DNA of 39,022 bases from Rhodospirillaceae bacterium (GCA_002686255.1 NZAZ01000020.1:366-39387), one strand, 5' to 3'; shown: positions 1 to 7,811, numbered from the stretch's first letter. Notes: a model not told the origin generated them from the letters alone. Made by a program: numbers and translations.

Positions 1-270
1 CTTCTCGTTGACCATGGCCAGAAGCTCGTGCACGAAGGGGCGCCGGTTGTCGGGCACCCGCATGTCGAAGGCGCAGCTAAAGTGCATGGCGCCGACTTCG
101 TCGTTCCAGGCGAAAAACAGTGAGTAATCGCACCAGGTGCCGGGAACCTGAAAGGCGATTTCATCGTCGCCGCGGCGGTCGAAGTCCCAGTCGTTGCGCT
201 CCACCAGTCGTTCGACAATATCCAGCGGATTGTCGGAAAAGGTTTCGTGTAGGACGTTGAGTGTCGCCAT
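1..270 (-). CDS. YbjN domain-containing protein (partial, C-terminus off the left edge)
   Basis: The minus strand opens with ATG at 268-270 and reads without a stop to base 1, giving the first 90 residues (MATLNVLHETFSDNPLDIVE...). The pattern of a short N-terminal helix, then W-x-F-D-R-R and the core around F-Q-V-P-G-T-W-C-D-Y matches the YbjN/DUF1790 family as it occurs in alphaproteobacteria. The family adopts a type III secretion chaperone-like fold and its molecular role is not settled. It lies downstream of ubiK on the same strand, an order common in Rhodospirillales, where proC often follows; that gene would be outside the window. The family call rests on recalled sequence pattern and gene order. 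Confidence 0.8.
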   Translation of the reverse strand, partial: MATLNVLHETFSDNPLDIVERLVERNDWDFDRRGDDEIAFQVPGTWCDYSLFFAWNDEVGAMHFSCAFDMRVPDNRRPFVHELLAMVNEK

Positions 271-349
271 GCCGGCTCCCCCTGTTACCGTTGGCGGCGG
301 CTTCCCTATGTCCTTGGCCGCCGCCGAAGTGCCGACAGGAAAGGCATAA

Positions 350-384
350 CCACCATATACGGTTATTGCCACCATATATAGTGG
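350..384. promoter_or_regulatory. Direct repeat and imperfect palindrome, possible operator
   Basis: CCACCATATA occurs at 350-359 and again at 369-378, a 19-base repeat distance (about two helical turns). The second copy extends into CCACCATATATAGTGG (369-384), which matches its own reverse complement at 14 of 16 positions. This AT-rich dyad stands out in GC-rich DNA and lies about 80-115 bases upstream of the YbjN-like gene start. It could be a repressor site or a promoter element for that gene; no regulator is identified. Confidence 0.3.
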
Positions 385-522
385 AACCATGCCCGGTCGG
401 TACTAGGTGTAGCCTGCCCTAAGCCGGACTCGCACGCAAGCGCCGAATGATCCCGAAGGTCAATTTTTTGTGGATAAGCCCCGCCAGGGGGGGCCAGGGG
501 GAAATCAAGGGAAAAACAGGGC

Positions 523-915
523 CTAAGCGCGCTTGCCCTTGGGGGAGAATTTCTTTTTCACCCGTTTTTTTGGCTTGGTTTTCTTCGGCTTCGCCTTGGT
601 GGCGGCCTTGCGGGCGGGTTTTTTCGCCGCCCTGGCCTTGGTTTTTGCCTTGGTCTTGGCGGGGGCCTTGACGCCGAGCTTCTTTTCCAGGTTGCGGACC
701 CGCTTTTCAAGCGCCTCCTGGCCGCTTCGGGCGTTGGCGGCCAATTCCTTAACGGCGTCGAATTCGTCGCGGGGCACCATGTCGGCATCGAGAAGGAAGC
801 GTTCGATCTGTTGGTGGATCAGAACCTCGATCTCGGCCTTGAGGCCGGTGAGCGTCGAAACCGCGCCGCCCGCGACTTTCGCCAGATCGTCGAATATTCT
901 GCTGCGTGTCTGCAT
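523..915 (-). CDS. ubiK: Accessory factor UbiK family protein (BMFP)
   Basis: This 130-residue protein carries the BMFP/DUF526 signature: M-Q-T-R-S-R-I-F-D-D-L-A-K-V-A-G-G-A at the N-terminus, a central helix with hydrophobic residues and a C-terminal coiled coil (E-A-L-E-K-R-V-R-N-L-E-K-K-L, residues 68-81). UbiK in Enterobacteria binds UbiJ and is needed for efficient aerobic ubiquinone synthesis. The family core ends near residue 84; residues 85-130 are an extra Lys/Ala/Pro tail likely to be disordered and strongly basic. On the minus strand the start ATG is preceded by an AGGGAG ribosome-binding site. The YbjN-like gene follows about 250 bases downstream. Family assignment is firm; the role of the basic tail is unknown. 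Confidence 0.88.
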   Translation of the reverse strand: MQTRSRIFDDLAKVAGGAVSTLTGLKAEIEVLIHQQIERFLLDADMVPRDEFDAVKELAANARSGQEALEKRVRNLEKKLGVKAPAKTKAKTKARAAKKPARKAATKAKPKKTKPKKRVKKKFSPKGKRA

Positions 916-1011
916 TTTCGTGACTCCCTCTAGGCTACCGTATAGGTCCCCGGAACCTAGCTCATTATGTTCCCGGCCGCCGGGCGGCGCAACGCTTGTC
1001 CCCCTGGCCGC

Positions 1012-1040
1012 TTGCGGCCACGGGACGGTGCACTTATAAG
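1012..1040 (+). promoter_or_regulatory. Candidate sigma-70-type promoter upstream of the palindromic element and hldD
   Basis: TTGCGG at 1012-1017 and TATAAG at 1035-1040 are separated by 17 bases. A transcript from here would start near 1047, just before the 268-bp palindrome, and run into hldD at 1336. The -35 box is only a moderate match. Confidence 0.4.
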
Positions 1041-1052
1041 ACTCCGAATTTC

Positions 1053-1320
1053 AGTGGATAGAATCTAACTTATGGAACCCATACGATCCCATATCCCGGT
1101 TTCTCGGCAGGAGAACGCCCGCGGGCGATGCGGGGCCATCGGCAAGGGGGCTCGACGCGCCCTAAGAAGCCGGGATATGGGACCCGAAGGGCGGCTTCCC
1201 AAGCCCACCGGATGCGTTGCCCGATGCTTGTGATGCGCCGGCATCACCGCGCATCGCGCGCCTTTCCGGATGAACTTGGGAAGCCGTCGTATGGGGTCCA
1301 TAAGTTAGATTCTATCCACT
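1053..1320. repeat. 268-bp palindromic element with 34-bp terminal inverted repeats and nested stems
   Basis: Bases 1053-1086 (beginning AGTGGATAGAATCTAACTTA) are the reverse complement of 1287-1320 at 33 of 34 positions. Inside, 1087-1104 pairs with 1165-1182 at 17 of 18 positions, and 1192-1203 pairs perfectly with 1275-1286. Smaller stems sit in the two loops (1126-1130 with 1137-1141; the TGATGC/GCATCA hairpin near 1231-1246; CCC-GAA-GGG at 1183-1191). The result is a three-way-junction or cloverleaf fold available to DNA strands or RNA. No convincing reading frame and no target-site duplication are seen. The right end is 15 bases before the hldD start codon. It could be a MITE-like non-autonomous mobile element, a structured leader, or both. 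The rest of the 916-1335 gap holds the ubiK ribosome-binding site, GC-rich hairpins (972-984, 1005-1020) and the candidate promoter. Confidence 0.85.
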
Positions 1321-1335
1321 AAGCGAGACATTTAG

Positions 1336-2322
1336 ATGTATTTGGTTACCGGAGGGGCCGGGTTTATCGGCTCCAACATCGTTTGGGCGCTGGAAAGCCA
1401 AGGCGCCGGCAAGGTGATCGTTTGCGACCGGCCGCGCCAGGCCGACAAATGGCGCAACCTCGCCAAGCGCGAACTGGCCGGTATCGTGCCGCCGGAGAGC
1501 CTGTTCGATTTCCTGGCCGCCAACGCCACCAACATCGAGGCGGTCATTCACATGGCCGCCATTTCGTCGACCATCGAAACCGACGTCGATTTGATCATCG
1601 ACACCAATTTCCGGCTGTCGGTGGACCTTTGGCATTGGTGCACCCAGCAACAAGTAAGGTTCATCTATGCCTCGTCGGCGGCCACCTACGGCGACGGTTC
1701 GCAGGGTTTCGGCGACGACGACTCCGTGGAAGCGCTTTCCCGGCTCAAGCCTCTCAACGCCTATGGCTGGTCCAAGCATCTGTTCGACCGCCGGGTCGCC
1801 CGCATGGTCGCCGACAACGAACCCCGGCCGCCGCAGTGGGCGGGGCTGAAGTTTTTCAATGTCTTCGGCCCCAACGAATACCACAAGGAGCGGATGCAGA
1901 GCGTCGTTTCCCAGGTCTATCTCAATGCTGCAGCCGGCCAGCCGGCGGTGCTTTTCAAGTCCCACAACCCGGACTACGCCGATGGCGGGCAGCTCCGCGA
2001 TTTCATCTGGATCGGCGACTGCATCGATATCGTCACCTGGCTTCTGGAAAACCAGGGCGTCAACGGTATCTACAACTGCGGCACCGGCAAGGCACGGAGC
2101 TTCGAGGACCTGACGAAGGCGGTCTTTGACGCGCTGGGCAAGAAGCCGGACATCAAATACATCGATACGCCGCCTGAAATCCGCGCCAAGTACCAGTATT
2201 TCACCGAGGCCAAGATGGACCGGCTCAGCGCCGCCGGCTATGACAAGCCGTTTACCCCGCTCGAGGACGGCGTCGGTCAGTACGTGACCGGGTTCCTCGA
2301 TACCGATGACCCTTATCGATGA
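1336..2322 (+). CDS. hldD: ADP-L-glycero-D-manno-heptose 6-epimerase (extended SDR)
   Basis: The 328-residue product begins with the dinucleotide-binding motif TGGAGFIG (residues 5-12), has the SSAATYGD segment at 113-120 and the catalytic pair Y143-x-x-x-K147 in YGWSK. The spacing, the F-N-V-F-G-P-N-E-Y-H-K-E-R-M segment and the C-terminal region match HldD/RfaD, which epimerises ADP-D-glycero-D-manno-heptose at C6 to make the inner-core LPS heptose donor. Length is normal for the family. The start is the first ATG, with only a weak ribosome-binding site (AGCGAG) between it and the palindromic element. Lgt follows after 29 bases on the same strand, so co-transcription is likely. No other heptose genes are in the window. 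Confidence 0.92.
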   Translation: MYLVTGGAGFIGSNIVWALESQGAGKVIVCDRPRQADKWRNLAKRELAGIVPPESLFDFLAANATNIEAVIHMAAISSTIETDVDLIIDTNFRLSVDLWHWCTQQQVRFIYASSAATYGDGSQGFGDDDSVEALSRLKPLNAYGWSKHLFDRRVARMVADNEPRPPQWAGLKFFNVFGPNEYHKERMQSVVSQVYLNAAAGQPAVLFKSHNPDYADGGQLRDFIWIGDCIDIVTWLLENQGVNGIYNCGTGKARSFEDLTKAVFDALGKKPDIKYIDTPPEIRAKYQYFTEAKMDRLSAAGYDKPFTPLEDGVGQYVTGFLDTDDPYR

Positions 2323-2351
2323 AGCTGGCCGGTGAAGCGGCCTGACGCACC

Positions 2352-3146
2352 ATGACCTTTGTCATTCCTTTCCCCGTTATCGATCCGGTGCTGATCAGCT
2401 TCGGCCCGTTCGTCATCCGCTGGTACGCGCTGGCCTATATCGGCGGGCTTCTGCTGGGCTGGCGGCTGATGCGCCGCCTGGCCGCGCGTCCGCCGGCTGT
2501 CGCCGATGACGTCGCCGTCGACGATTTCCTGATCTGGGCGACGCTGGGCGTGGTCCTCGGCGGACGGTTCGGCTACGTGGTTTTCTACAACCCCGGATAT
2601 TATTTCGAAAATCCACTGTCCATATTCGCCGTCTGGCGCGGCGGCATGTCGTTTCACGGCGGGCTCCTCGGCGTCATGGCGGCGACGGTGCTGTTCTGCC
2701 GCAAGCGGGGAATAGAGTTATGGCCGTTAGCCGACCGGGTCGCCTGCGTCGCGCCCATAGGGCTGTTTTTCGGCCGTCTGGCCAATTTCATCAACGGCGA
2801 GCTTTTCGGGCGCGTCACCGACGTGCCCTGGGCGGTGGTCTTTCCCCGCGGCGGTCCCGATCCACGCCACCCAAGCCAAATCTACGAGGCCCTGGGCGAA
2901 GGGGCGATCCTGTTCGCCGTCCTGATGTGGCTGGCGGGCAAGGAGACGCTGCGCCGGCGCACGGGCTTCTTGACCGGCGTCTTTTTGGCCGGGTACGGGG
3001 CGGCGCGCACCGTGGCCGAGGTTTTCCGCCAGCCCGACGCGCACCTGGGCTTCTTGAGTTTCGGCACCACCATGGGGCAATGGCTGTCGGTGCCGCTGCT
3101 GGTGGCGGGGCTGGTCCTGATGTTCAGGGCCCGGCCGGAAAACTGA
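2352..3146 (+). CDS. lgt: Prolipoprotein diacylglyceryl transferase
   Basis: The 264-residue integral membrane protein shows the Lgt signatures: GGMSFHGGL around H102, the GRLANFINGELFGR motif around R142, and HPSQIYEA at 173-180. Lgt moves diacylglycerol from phosphatidylglycerol to the lipobox cysteine of prolipoproteins in the inner membrane. About seven hydrophobic segments are visible. Several lipoprotein substrates are encoded in this same window (5172, 6438, 11656 and probably 36948). It is followed after 6 bases by the MidA-like gene and then pgeF, the usual alphaproteobacterial order, suggesting one operon. Confidence 0.96.
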   Translation: MTFVIPFPVIDPVLISFGPFVIRWYALAYIGGLLLGWRLMRRLAARPPAVADDVAVDDFLIWATLGVVLGGRFGYVVFYNPGYYFENPLSIFAVWRGGMSFHGGLLGVMAATVLFCRKRGIELWPLADRVACVAPIGLFFGRLANFINGELFGRVTDVPWAVVFPRGGPDPRHPSQIYEALGEGAILFAVLMWLAGKETLRRRTGFLTGVFLAGYGAARTVAEVFRQPDAHLGFLSFGTTMGQWLSVPLLVAGLVLMFRARPEN

Positions 3147-3152
3147 ATCGCC

Positions 3153-4256
3153 ATGACCTCCCTGGCCGATCACCTGAGGCGCCGGATCGCCGAGGCCGGC
3201 CCCTTGAGCGTCGCCGAATACATGGACGCGGCCCTGACCCATCCCCGGCTCGGCTATTACATGGGCCGTGATCCCTTCGGCCGCGGCGGCGATTTCATCA
3301 CCGCGCCCGAAATCAGCCAGATGTTCGGCGAGCTGATCGGGTCGTGGTGCGCCGTCCAATGGCGGGCCATGGGCGGGCCGGACCCGGTCAACCTGGTCGA
3401 GCTGGGGCCGGGGCGCGGCACGCTGATGGCCGACATGCTCCGCGCCGGGGGCGGCGCCGAGGGGTTCCTGGAATCGTTGTCGGTATCGTTGGTGGAAATC
3501 AGCCCGGCGCTGAAGACATCCCAAGAAGACGCCCTGATGGGGGCCAAGGACGTGCTAAAGGCCCGCACCCTGTATTGGTGGAACGATTTTTCCGAAGTCC
3601 CGGAAGGGCCGCTGCTCATTGTTGCCAATGAATTCCTCGACGCGCTGCCGGTGCGCCAATTCCAGAAGACGCCTCAGGGCTGGCGCGAGCGGATGGTCGG
3701 AGTTTCCGATGACCGGAAAGAATTTCGTTTCATCCTCGCCGACGGTGCACCGGAAGACGGCGCCATCCCGCCGGACCTTTCGGGGGCCGGGGCCGGGGAA
3801 GGCGATATCCTTGAGGCCCGGCCGGCGGCGGCGGCCCTGGCCGAGGCCATCGCCGGACGCCTGGCCCGGCAACCGGGGGCGGCGCTGTTCATCGATTACG
3901 GTCACTCGGAAAGCGCCGCCGGCGATACCCTGCAGGCGGTCAAGGACCATGAATACCGCGATCCCCTGGCCGCGCCGGGCGAGGCGGACCTGACGGCGCA
4001 TGTGGATTTCGCCGCCTTCGGCCGCGCCGCCGCCGGGGCCGGAGCGCGGGTCCTGGGTCCCGTCGGCCAGGGGGCGTTCCTGGAGGCGCTGGGAATCGGA
4101 GTCCGCGGCGAAGCCCTGATGGCAGCGGAACCGGCCCATGGCCGGGAAATCGAAGCCGCCCTTCTGCGCCTCACGTCCGAAGACGCCATGGGGCGGTTGT
4201 TCAAGGTGATGGCGCTGGTCAGCCCCGGCCTGGCGCCGCCGCCGGGGTTCGAGTAG
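3153..4256 (+). CDS. Class I SAM-dependent methyltransferase, MidA/NDUFAF7 (DUF185) family
   Basis: The 367-residue product has the family N-terminus (GPLSVAEYMDAALTHPRLGYY, then GGDFITAPEISQMFGE at about 45-60) and the SAM-binding loop VELGPGRGT at 82-90, followed by NEFLDALPV typical of DUF185 proteins. The eukaryotic relative NDUFAF7/MidA dimethylates an arginine of the complex I subunit NDUFS2; a similar job on NuoD is plausible here but not shown by the sequence. It lies 6 bases after lgt and ahead of pgeF, an arrangement conserved in alphaproteobacteria. Codon use and length are ordinary. Confidence 0.88.
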   Translation: MTSLADHLRRRIAEAGPLSVAEYMDAALTHPRLGYYMGRDPFGRGGDFITAPEISQMFGELIGSWCAVQWRAMGGPDPVNLVELGPGRGTLMADMLRAGGGAEGFLESLSVSLVEISPALKTSQEDALMGAKDVLKARTLYWWNDFSEVPEGPLLIVANEFLDALPVRQFQKTPQGWRERMVGVSDDRKEFRFILADGAPEDGAIPPDLSGAGAGEGDILEARPAAAALAEAIAGRLARQPGAALFIDYGHSESAAGDTLQAVKDHEYRDPLAAPGEADLTAHVDFAAFGRAAAGAGARVLGPVGQGAFLEALGIGVRGEALMAAEPAHGREIEAALLRLTSEDAMGRLFKVMALVSPGLAPPPGFE

Positions 4257-4311
4257 GGACTGCCGCAAAAAGGCCTTATACCAACGCCGCCGTTTGGTGA
4301 ATAATAACGCC

Positions 4312-5079
4312 ATGATCACCACCCAAGCGTTGAACGGGAAAAGCCGGGTCCGGCACGGGTTCTTCACCCGCCAAGGCGGCGTCAGCGAAGGGCTTTTCCG
4401 TTCTCTCAATTGCGGTTTCGGGTCCGGCGACAATCCCGACCACGTCGCCGCCAACCGCTCGCTCGCCATGCGGCGTCTGGGCCTGGAGGGCGACGATCTG
4501 GTGACTCTGTTCCAGGTCCATTCGGCCGACGTGGCGGTGGTCGACAAACCCTGGAAACCGGGCCAAGCCCCCCGCGCCGACGCCGCCGTGACCCGGCGGC
4601 GGGGAATCGCCTTGGGCATTCTGACCGCCGACTGCGCCCCAGTGCTGCTGGCCGACGGCGAGGCGGGCGTCATCGGGGCGGCCCATGCCGGTTGGCGCGG
4701 CGCCTTGGCGGGCATCGTCGAAGCCACCGTCGAGGCCATGTGCGCCACCGGCGCCGAACGGGGCCGGATCAGCGCCGCCGTCGGCCCCTGTATCCAACAG
4801 GACTCCTACGAGGTGGGGGCGGAATTGCACGCCGAATACCTGGACGCCTCGGCTTTGAACGGGGATTTCTTCAAGCCCTCTGACCGCGACGGCCATTTCA
4901 TGTTCGACCTGCCCGGCTATTTGGGCCGCCGCCTGGATGGCCTGGGGCTGAGGTCGGCGGAAGGTTTGGGTGAAGACACCTGCGCCGACGAGACCCGGTT
5001 CTTCAGCTACCGGCGGGCCACCCGGCGCCGGGAAAAGGACTACGGCCGGGGCTTGGCCGCCATCGTCCTGACGGGGTAG
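4312..5079 (+). CDS. pgeF: Peptidoglycan editing factor PgeF (laccase-domain, DUF152)
   Basis: The 255-residue product contains the conserved metal site of the family: H70 in FQVHSADV, C108 in LTADCAPV and H125 in AAHAGWRG, followed by AVGPCI near 155-161. PgeF is a cytosolic amidase that removes L-Ser from mis-made UDP-MurNAc-L-Ser, keeping L-Ala at position 1 of the stem peptide; the family is also known as multi-copper polyphenol oxidase-like. I chose ATG at 4312; an in-frame TTG at 4294 would add six residues with no better homology. It closes the hldD-lgt-midA-pgeF run. Confidence 0.92.
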   Translation: MITTQALNGKSRVRHGFFTRQGGVSEGLFRSLNCGFGSGDNPDHVAANRSLAMRRLGLEGDDLVTLFQVHSADVAVVDKPWKPGQAPRADAAVTRRRGIALGILTADCAPVLLADGEAGVIGAAHAGWRGALAGIVEATVEAMCATGAERGRISAAVGPCIQQDSYEVGAELHAEYLDASALNGDFFKPSDRDGHFMFDLPGYLGRRLDGLGLRSAEGLGEDTCADETRFFSYRRATRRREKDYGRGLAAIVLTG

Positions 5080-5091
5080 GGGAATCGCGTC

Positions 5092-5160
5092 ATGCCCCAT
5101 ATGACCATCCTGGTGATCGCCCTTTTAATTGGATTGATGGTTTCCTGCGCGTTGATGTAG
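5092..5160 (+). CDS. Possible 22-residue hydrophobic small protein
   Basis: ATG at 5092, twelve bases after the pgeF stop, opens a 22-codon frame ending at TAG 5158-5160: an N-terminal MPHMT, then one hydrophobic stretch (I-L-V-I-A-L-L-I-G-L-M-V-S-C-A-L-M). A weak GGGGAA lies upstream. It could be a single-pass miniprotein, a leader peptide for the following lipoprotein gene, or chance. The M-V-S-C resembles a poor lipobox. Not recognised. Confidence 0.25.
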   Translation: MPHMTILVIALLIGLMVSCALM

Positions 5161-5171
5161 GCGATTGGACC

Positions 5172-6185
5172 ATGCGAGTTTTATTCATGCGACCGCGGTT
5201 TTTGGTTCTGGCCCTTGCCCTGGCCCTGGCGGCCTTGACCGCCGCCTGCGGGCCTCTGCCGAGGCCCTTCAAGCCGCCGCCGGAATCCTCCCTCAACCCC
5301 CTGGTCAGGGAAATCGCAACCTCGGGAATCTGGATTCAGACCATCGACGGCATATCGCTGCCGATGTCGAAGCTTTTGACCGAGGCGATGGCCGATGGAT
5401 TCGGGAATTACAGCATCCACACCACAACCGAGGGCCGCGGCAACAGCCGTTACCGGCTGAAGGGACGGGCCAGAATCAACGACGACGACCCGTCGCTTCC
5501 CTATGTGATGCTGATCCATTGGATCCTTTTCGATTACGACGACAAGGTCATCGGCACCGAAACCCAGGGCGTCACCACCACCCGCCGGGATTGGGATTAC
5601 GGCTCGCCCAATGTCATCAAGGAAGTCGGCGACAACGGCTCGAAAATCATCGCCGCCATGATCGACAAGGAGGAAAAGGACCTGAAGCCCGTCCGTCCCC
5701 GGCTGGCCGGACTGTGGGTCAGTCCGGTGACCAACGCTCCCGGCGACGGCAACCGGTCATTGACCCGGGCCATCAAGGCGGCAATCAAGGGCGCCGGAAT
5801 CGCCGTTGCCGAGGAGAAACGTTACGCCGAGTTCATCCTCGACGGCCGGGTCCGCGTGGACCCGCCGAACGACAACCTGCAGCGGGTGGAAGTCGTTTGG
5901 GCGGTGCGGACCCCCGATGGCCGGGAAATCGGCCGCGCCACACAGAAAAACCTGGTCGAGACCGGCACCTTCGCCGGTCCCTGGGGCGAGGTCGCCCAGG
6001 TCGTTGCCGACGCCGCCCTGAAGGGAATCCAAGGCGTGCTTCAGGCCGTCGTGGCGCCCCGTTTCCGCGTCGGGCGGCCAGACCGGGTCCTGAAAACCGA
6101 TATCTCCCCCGGCGGCCGCCAGGAGTCCCTGCCGCCGCCGACACTGCAACTGGAAGGGCTGGAGCCTTCGAATAAGAATCCATAA
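5172..6185 (+). CDS. Lipoprotein with two copies of an unassigned ~110-residue module
   Basis: The 337-residue product has a lipoprotein signal peptide: Arg-rich n-region, Leu/Ala core and lipobox LTAAC with the modified cysteine at C26 (ATG at 5187 is an alternative start). After lipidation it should sit in the outer membrane. Residues about 53-165 and 179-293 read as two diverged copies of one module. The second is best defined: N-A-P-G-D-G-N-x-x-L-T-x-A, then F-I-L-D-G-R-V, V-V-W-A-V, E-I-G-x-x-x-Q-x-N-L-V and a final G-P-W...I-x-x-A-A-x-x-G-I-Q. The next gene (6438) carries the same module twice, so these are tandem paralogs. The layout recalls CsgG/LpoB/TolB-type lipoprotein folds but I cannot assign it to any. 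Function unknown. Confidence 0.85.
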   Translation: MRVLFMRPRFLVLALALALAALTAACGPLPRPFKPPPESSLNPLVREIATSGIWIQTIDGISLPMSKLLTEAMADGFGNYSIHTTTEGRGNSRYRLKGRARINDDDPSLPYVMLIHWILFDYDDKVIGTETQGVTTTRRDWDYGSPNVIKEVGDNGSKIIAAMIDKEEKDLKPVRPRLAGLWVSPVTNAPGDGNRSLTRAIKAAIKGAGIAVAEEKRYAEFILDGRVRVDPPNDNLQRVEVVWAVRTPDGREIGRATQKNLVETGTFAGPWGEVAQVVADAALKGIQGVLQAVVAPRFRVGRPDRVLKTDISPGGRQESLPPPTLQLEGLEPSNKNP

Positions 6186-6437
6186 AATCAATGGATTATA
6201 TCTAAACCGGCCGATCGGCCCCGGTCTTCCCCAACTACCTCCGGCTGCGTTTTCGCCGCCCCGGCATGGATCGGCGTCCCCGTTTTAAGTGAAATGCGGC
6301 CGGCTTTTTGATAGATTCATCTGGGCGATTCGATTCGCGGGTTTTCCGGCTTGAACAGGGATGGGCCGGCTTCCGCGGCTGTTTAAAATTGGCGTTCTGG
6401 GCGCCGGAGAATACCGGGTCCTTCCGCGGTTCAGGGA

Positions 6438-7757
6438 ATGCAACGCTACTTTCGCACACTGCTCATGGCCCTTTTCGCCGCCGTTAGCCTTGGTGCCTGT
6501 TCGGCGGGCGGTCCGGCAACGGCCCCGGGCGGTCCCGCCTCGACGGACGCTTCCCAAGGCTTCGCGGCCGAGGCCGATTCCTCGAAACTGATTTTCGTCG
6601 TCCCCGTCGAAGGCATGTACGGCGCCGCCCGTCTGGTGCTCGCCGACGCCATCGCCGCCTTGCTCCGGGATGCCCGCAAGCCCGCCATCCTGACCGAAAA
6701 AGCCAACAGGATGGGGCCCACCGTCACCGGGCGCATCGTCAAGGTCGAAGAACGCGATTCCGTCGTCTGGGTGACGGCGGTGTGGGAATTGCGCGCTCCT
6801 TACGGGACCGCCATCGCCGAATACCGCCAACAGGTGGTGACCGATTCGCGGCTTTGGATGGCGGGGTCGGCGGAAGCCATCAATCTGCTGGTTTTCGACG
6901 CCGGTCCCAAAATCGTCGCCATGGTGCACGATTACGTCAGGCCCGTGACCTTGGCCCAGGGTGACCAAACGGCGGCCCCGCCGCCGGCCCCGGCGGCAAA
7001 AAAGGCGGCGCCTGGACAATCGAAAAGCCGGGCGGTGGCGGCATTGACGTCCCGGGCGCCCCGGACGCCCCGGACATTGGATAGGAAACCGGCCAAGGAG
7101 GCGGAGAAGAAGGCGCCCAAAAAGGCCAAGAAGGTGAAAATAAAGAACAAACAAAAGCCGAAAAAAATCGCCACGCCGACGGTGTTGAAAAAAATCCCGC
7201 AACCGCCGAAGCGCAAGCCCAAACCGCCGGCCAAGGGAAAACCCATGCTTCTGCCGGTTCCCGGCCAAGGGCCGGACCCCATCATCGCCAATCCGCCGCC
7301 GGTAACCTGGAAGCGGCCGGCATTCCTGATCCGGCAGGTCCAGGGCGCCCCCGGCGACGGCAACGAGGCCCTGACCGGAGCGATGAAGAAGGCCCTTCGA
7401 AAAAGGGACATGACCGTCACCGAGGACCCCCGCCAGGCGGGATTCGTCATCCAGGGCCGGGTCAAGATCAGCGTCCCCGTTGGCGGCCACCAACAGGCGA
7501 AAATCGTCTGGGTCGTCAGCACCCTGACCGGCGAGGAAGTCGGCAAGGCGGTACAGGAGAACGTAGTCAGGGCCGGGAGCCTCAACGGCCCCTGGAGGCG
7601 GACTGCGGAAATCGTTTCCAACGCCGCCGTCGCCGGCATCCAGGAACTGTTCGGCATCGAATCCAAACAATTCTCGCGCCGTTCGGAACTGCCGAAATTT
7701 TCCGGCGGCCCCGACCTGCCGCAAGTGCCGGGCCGCGCGCCCCCACCGCCGAAATGA
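6438..7757 (+). CDS. Lipoprotein paralogous to its upstream neighbour, with a Lys/Pro-rich linker
   Basis: The 439-residue product has a signal peptide with lipobox SLGAC (C21). Residues about 50-163 and 294-407 are two copies of the module also present twice in the gene at 5172. The C-terminal copy has the sharp motif G-A-P-G-D-G-N-E-A-L-T at 303-313, F-V-I-Q-G-R-V at 336-342 and G-P-W near 384-386. Between the modules lies a linker of about 100 residues (180-280) rich in Lys, Pro and Ala, which could bind an acidic polymer or cross the periplasm. ATG at 6438 is close behind an AGGGA. The 252 bases between the paralogs hold no gene that I can support. The repeat copy at 7768 starts 11 bases after the stop. 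Function unknown. Confidence 0.85.
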   Translation: MQRYFRTLLMALFAAVSLGACSAGGPATAPGGPASTDASQGFAAEADSSKLIFVVPVEGMYGAARLVLADAIAALLRDARKPAILTEKANRMGPTVTGRIVKVEERDSVVWVTAVWELRAPYGTAIAEYRQQVVTDSRLWMAGSAEAINLLVFDAGPKIVAMVHDYVRPVTLAQGDQTAAPPPAPAAKKAAPGQSKSRAVAALTSRAPRTPRTLDRKPAKEAEKKAPKKAKKVKIKNKQKPKKIATPTVLKKIPQPPKRKPKPPAKGKPMLLPVPGQGPDPIIANPPPVTWKRPAFLIRQVQGAPGDGNEALTGAMKKALRKRDMTVTEDPRQAGFVIQGRVKISVPVGGHQQAKIVWVVSTLTGEEVGKAVQENVVRAGSLNGPWRRTAEIVSNAAVAGIQELFGIESKQFSRRSELPKFSGGPDLPQVPGRAPPPPK

Positions 7758-7767
7758 CCCGGCCCGG

Positions 7768-7811
7768 TCCTCACTTTCATAATTCCGTGACGCGGTGGAC
7801 GCCCCGGGGGT
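7768..7811. repeat. Interspersed ~43-bp repeat, copy 1
   Basis: The block with core ACTTTCATAAT, a C-rich centre, CGGTGGACGCCC and a G run recurs at 11584-11625 with about five substitutions and one length difference. It begins 11 bases after the stop of the lipoprotein gene. The 276-base gap 7758-8033 also holds the prs promoter candidate and otherwise nothing that I can support. Confidence 0.7.

Noticed and set aside
1053-1320. Integron attC site or intrinsic terminator as explanation for the palindrome
   Set aside because: No attC core triplets in the right places, no T run after the stem, and the multi-arm structure is too large.
3555-4748. 397-codon minus-strand frame across midA and pgeF
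   Set aside because: Overlaps two well-supported genes; low-complexity translation without motifs.
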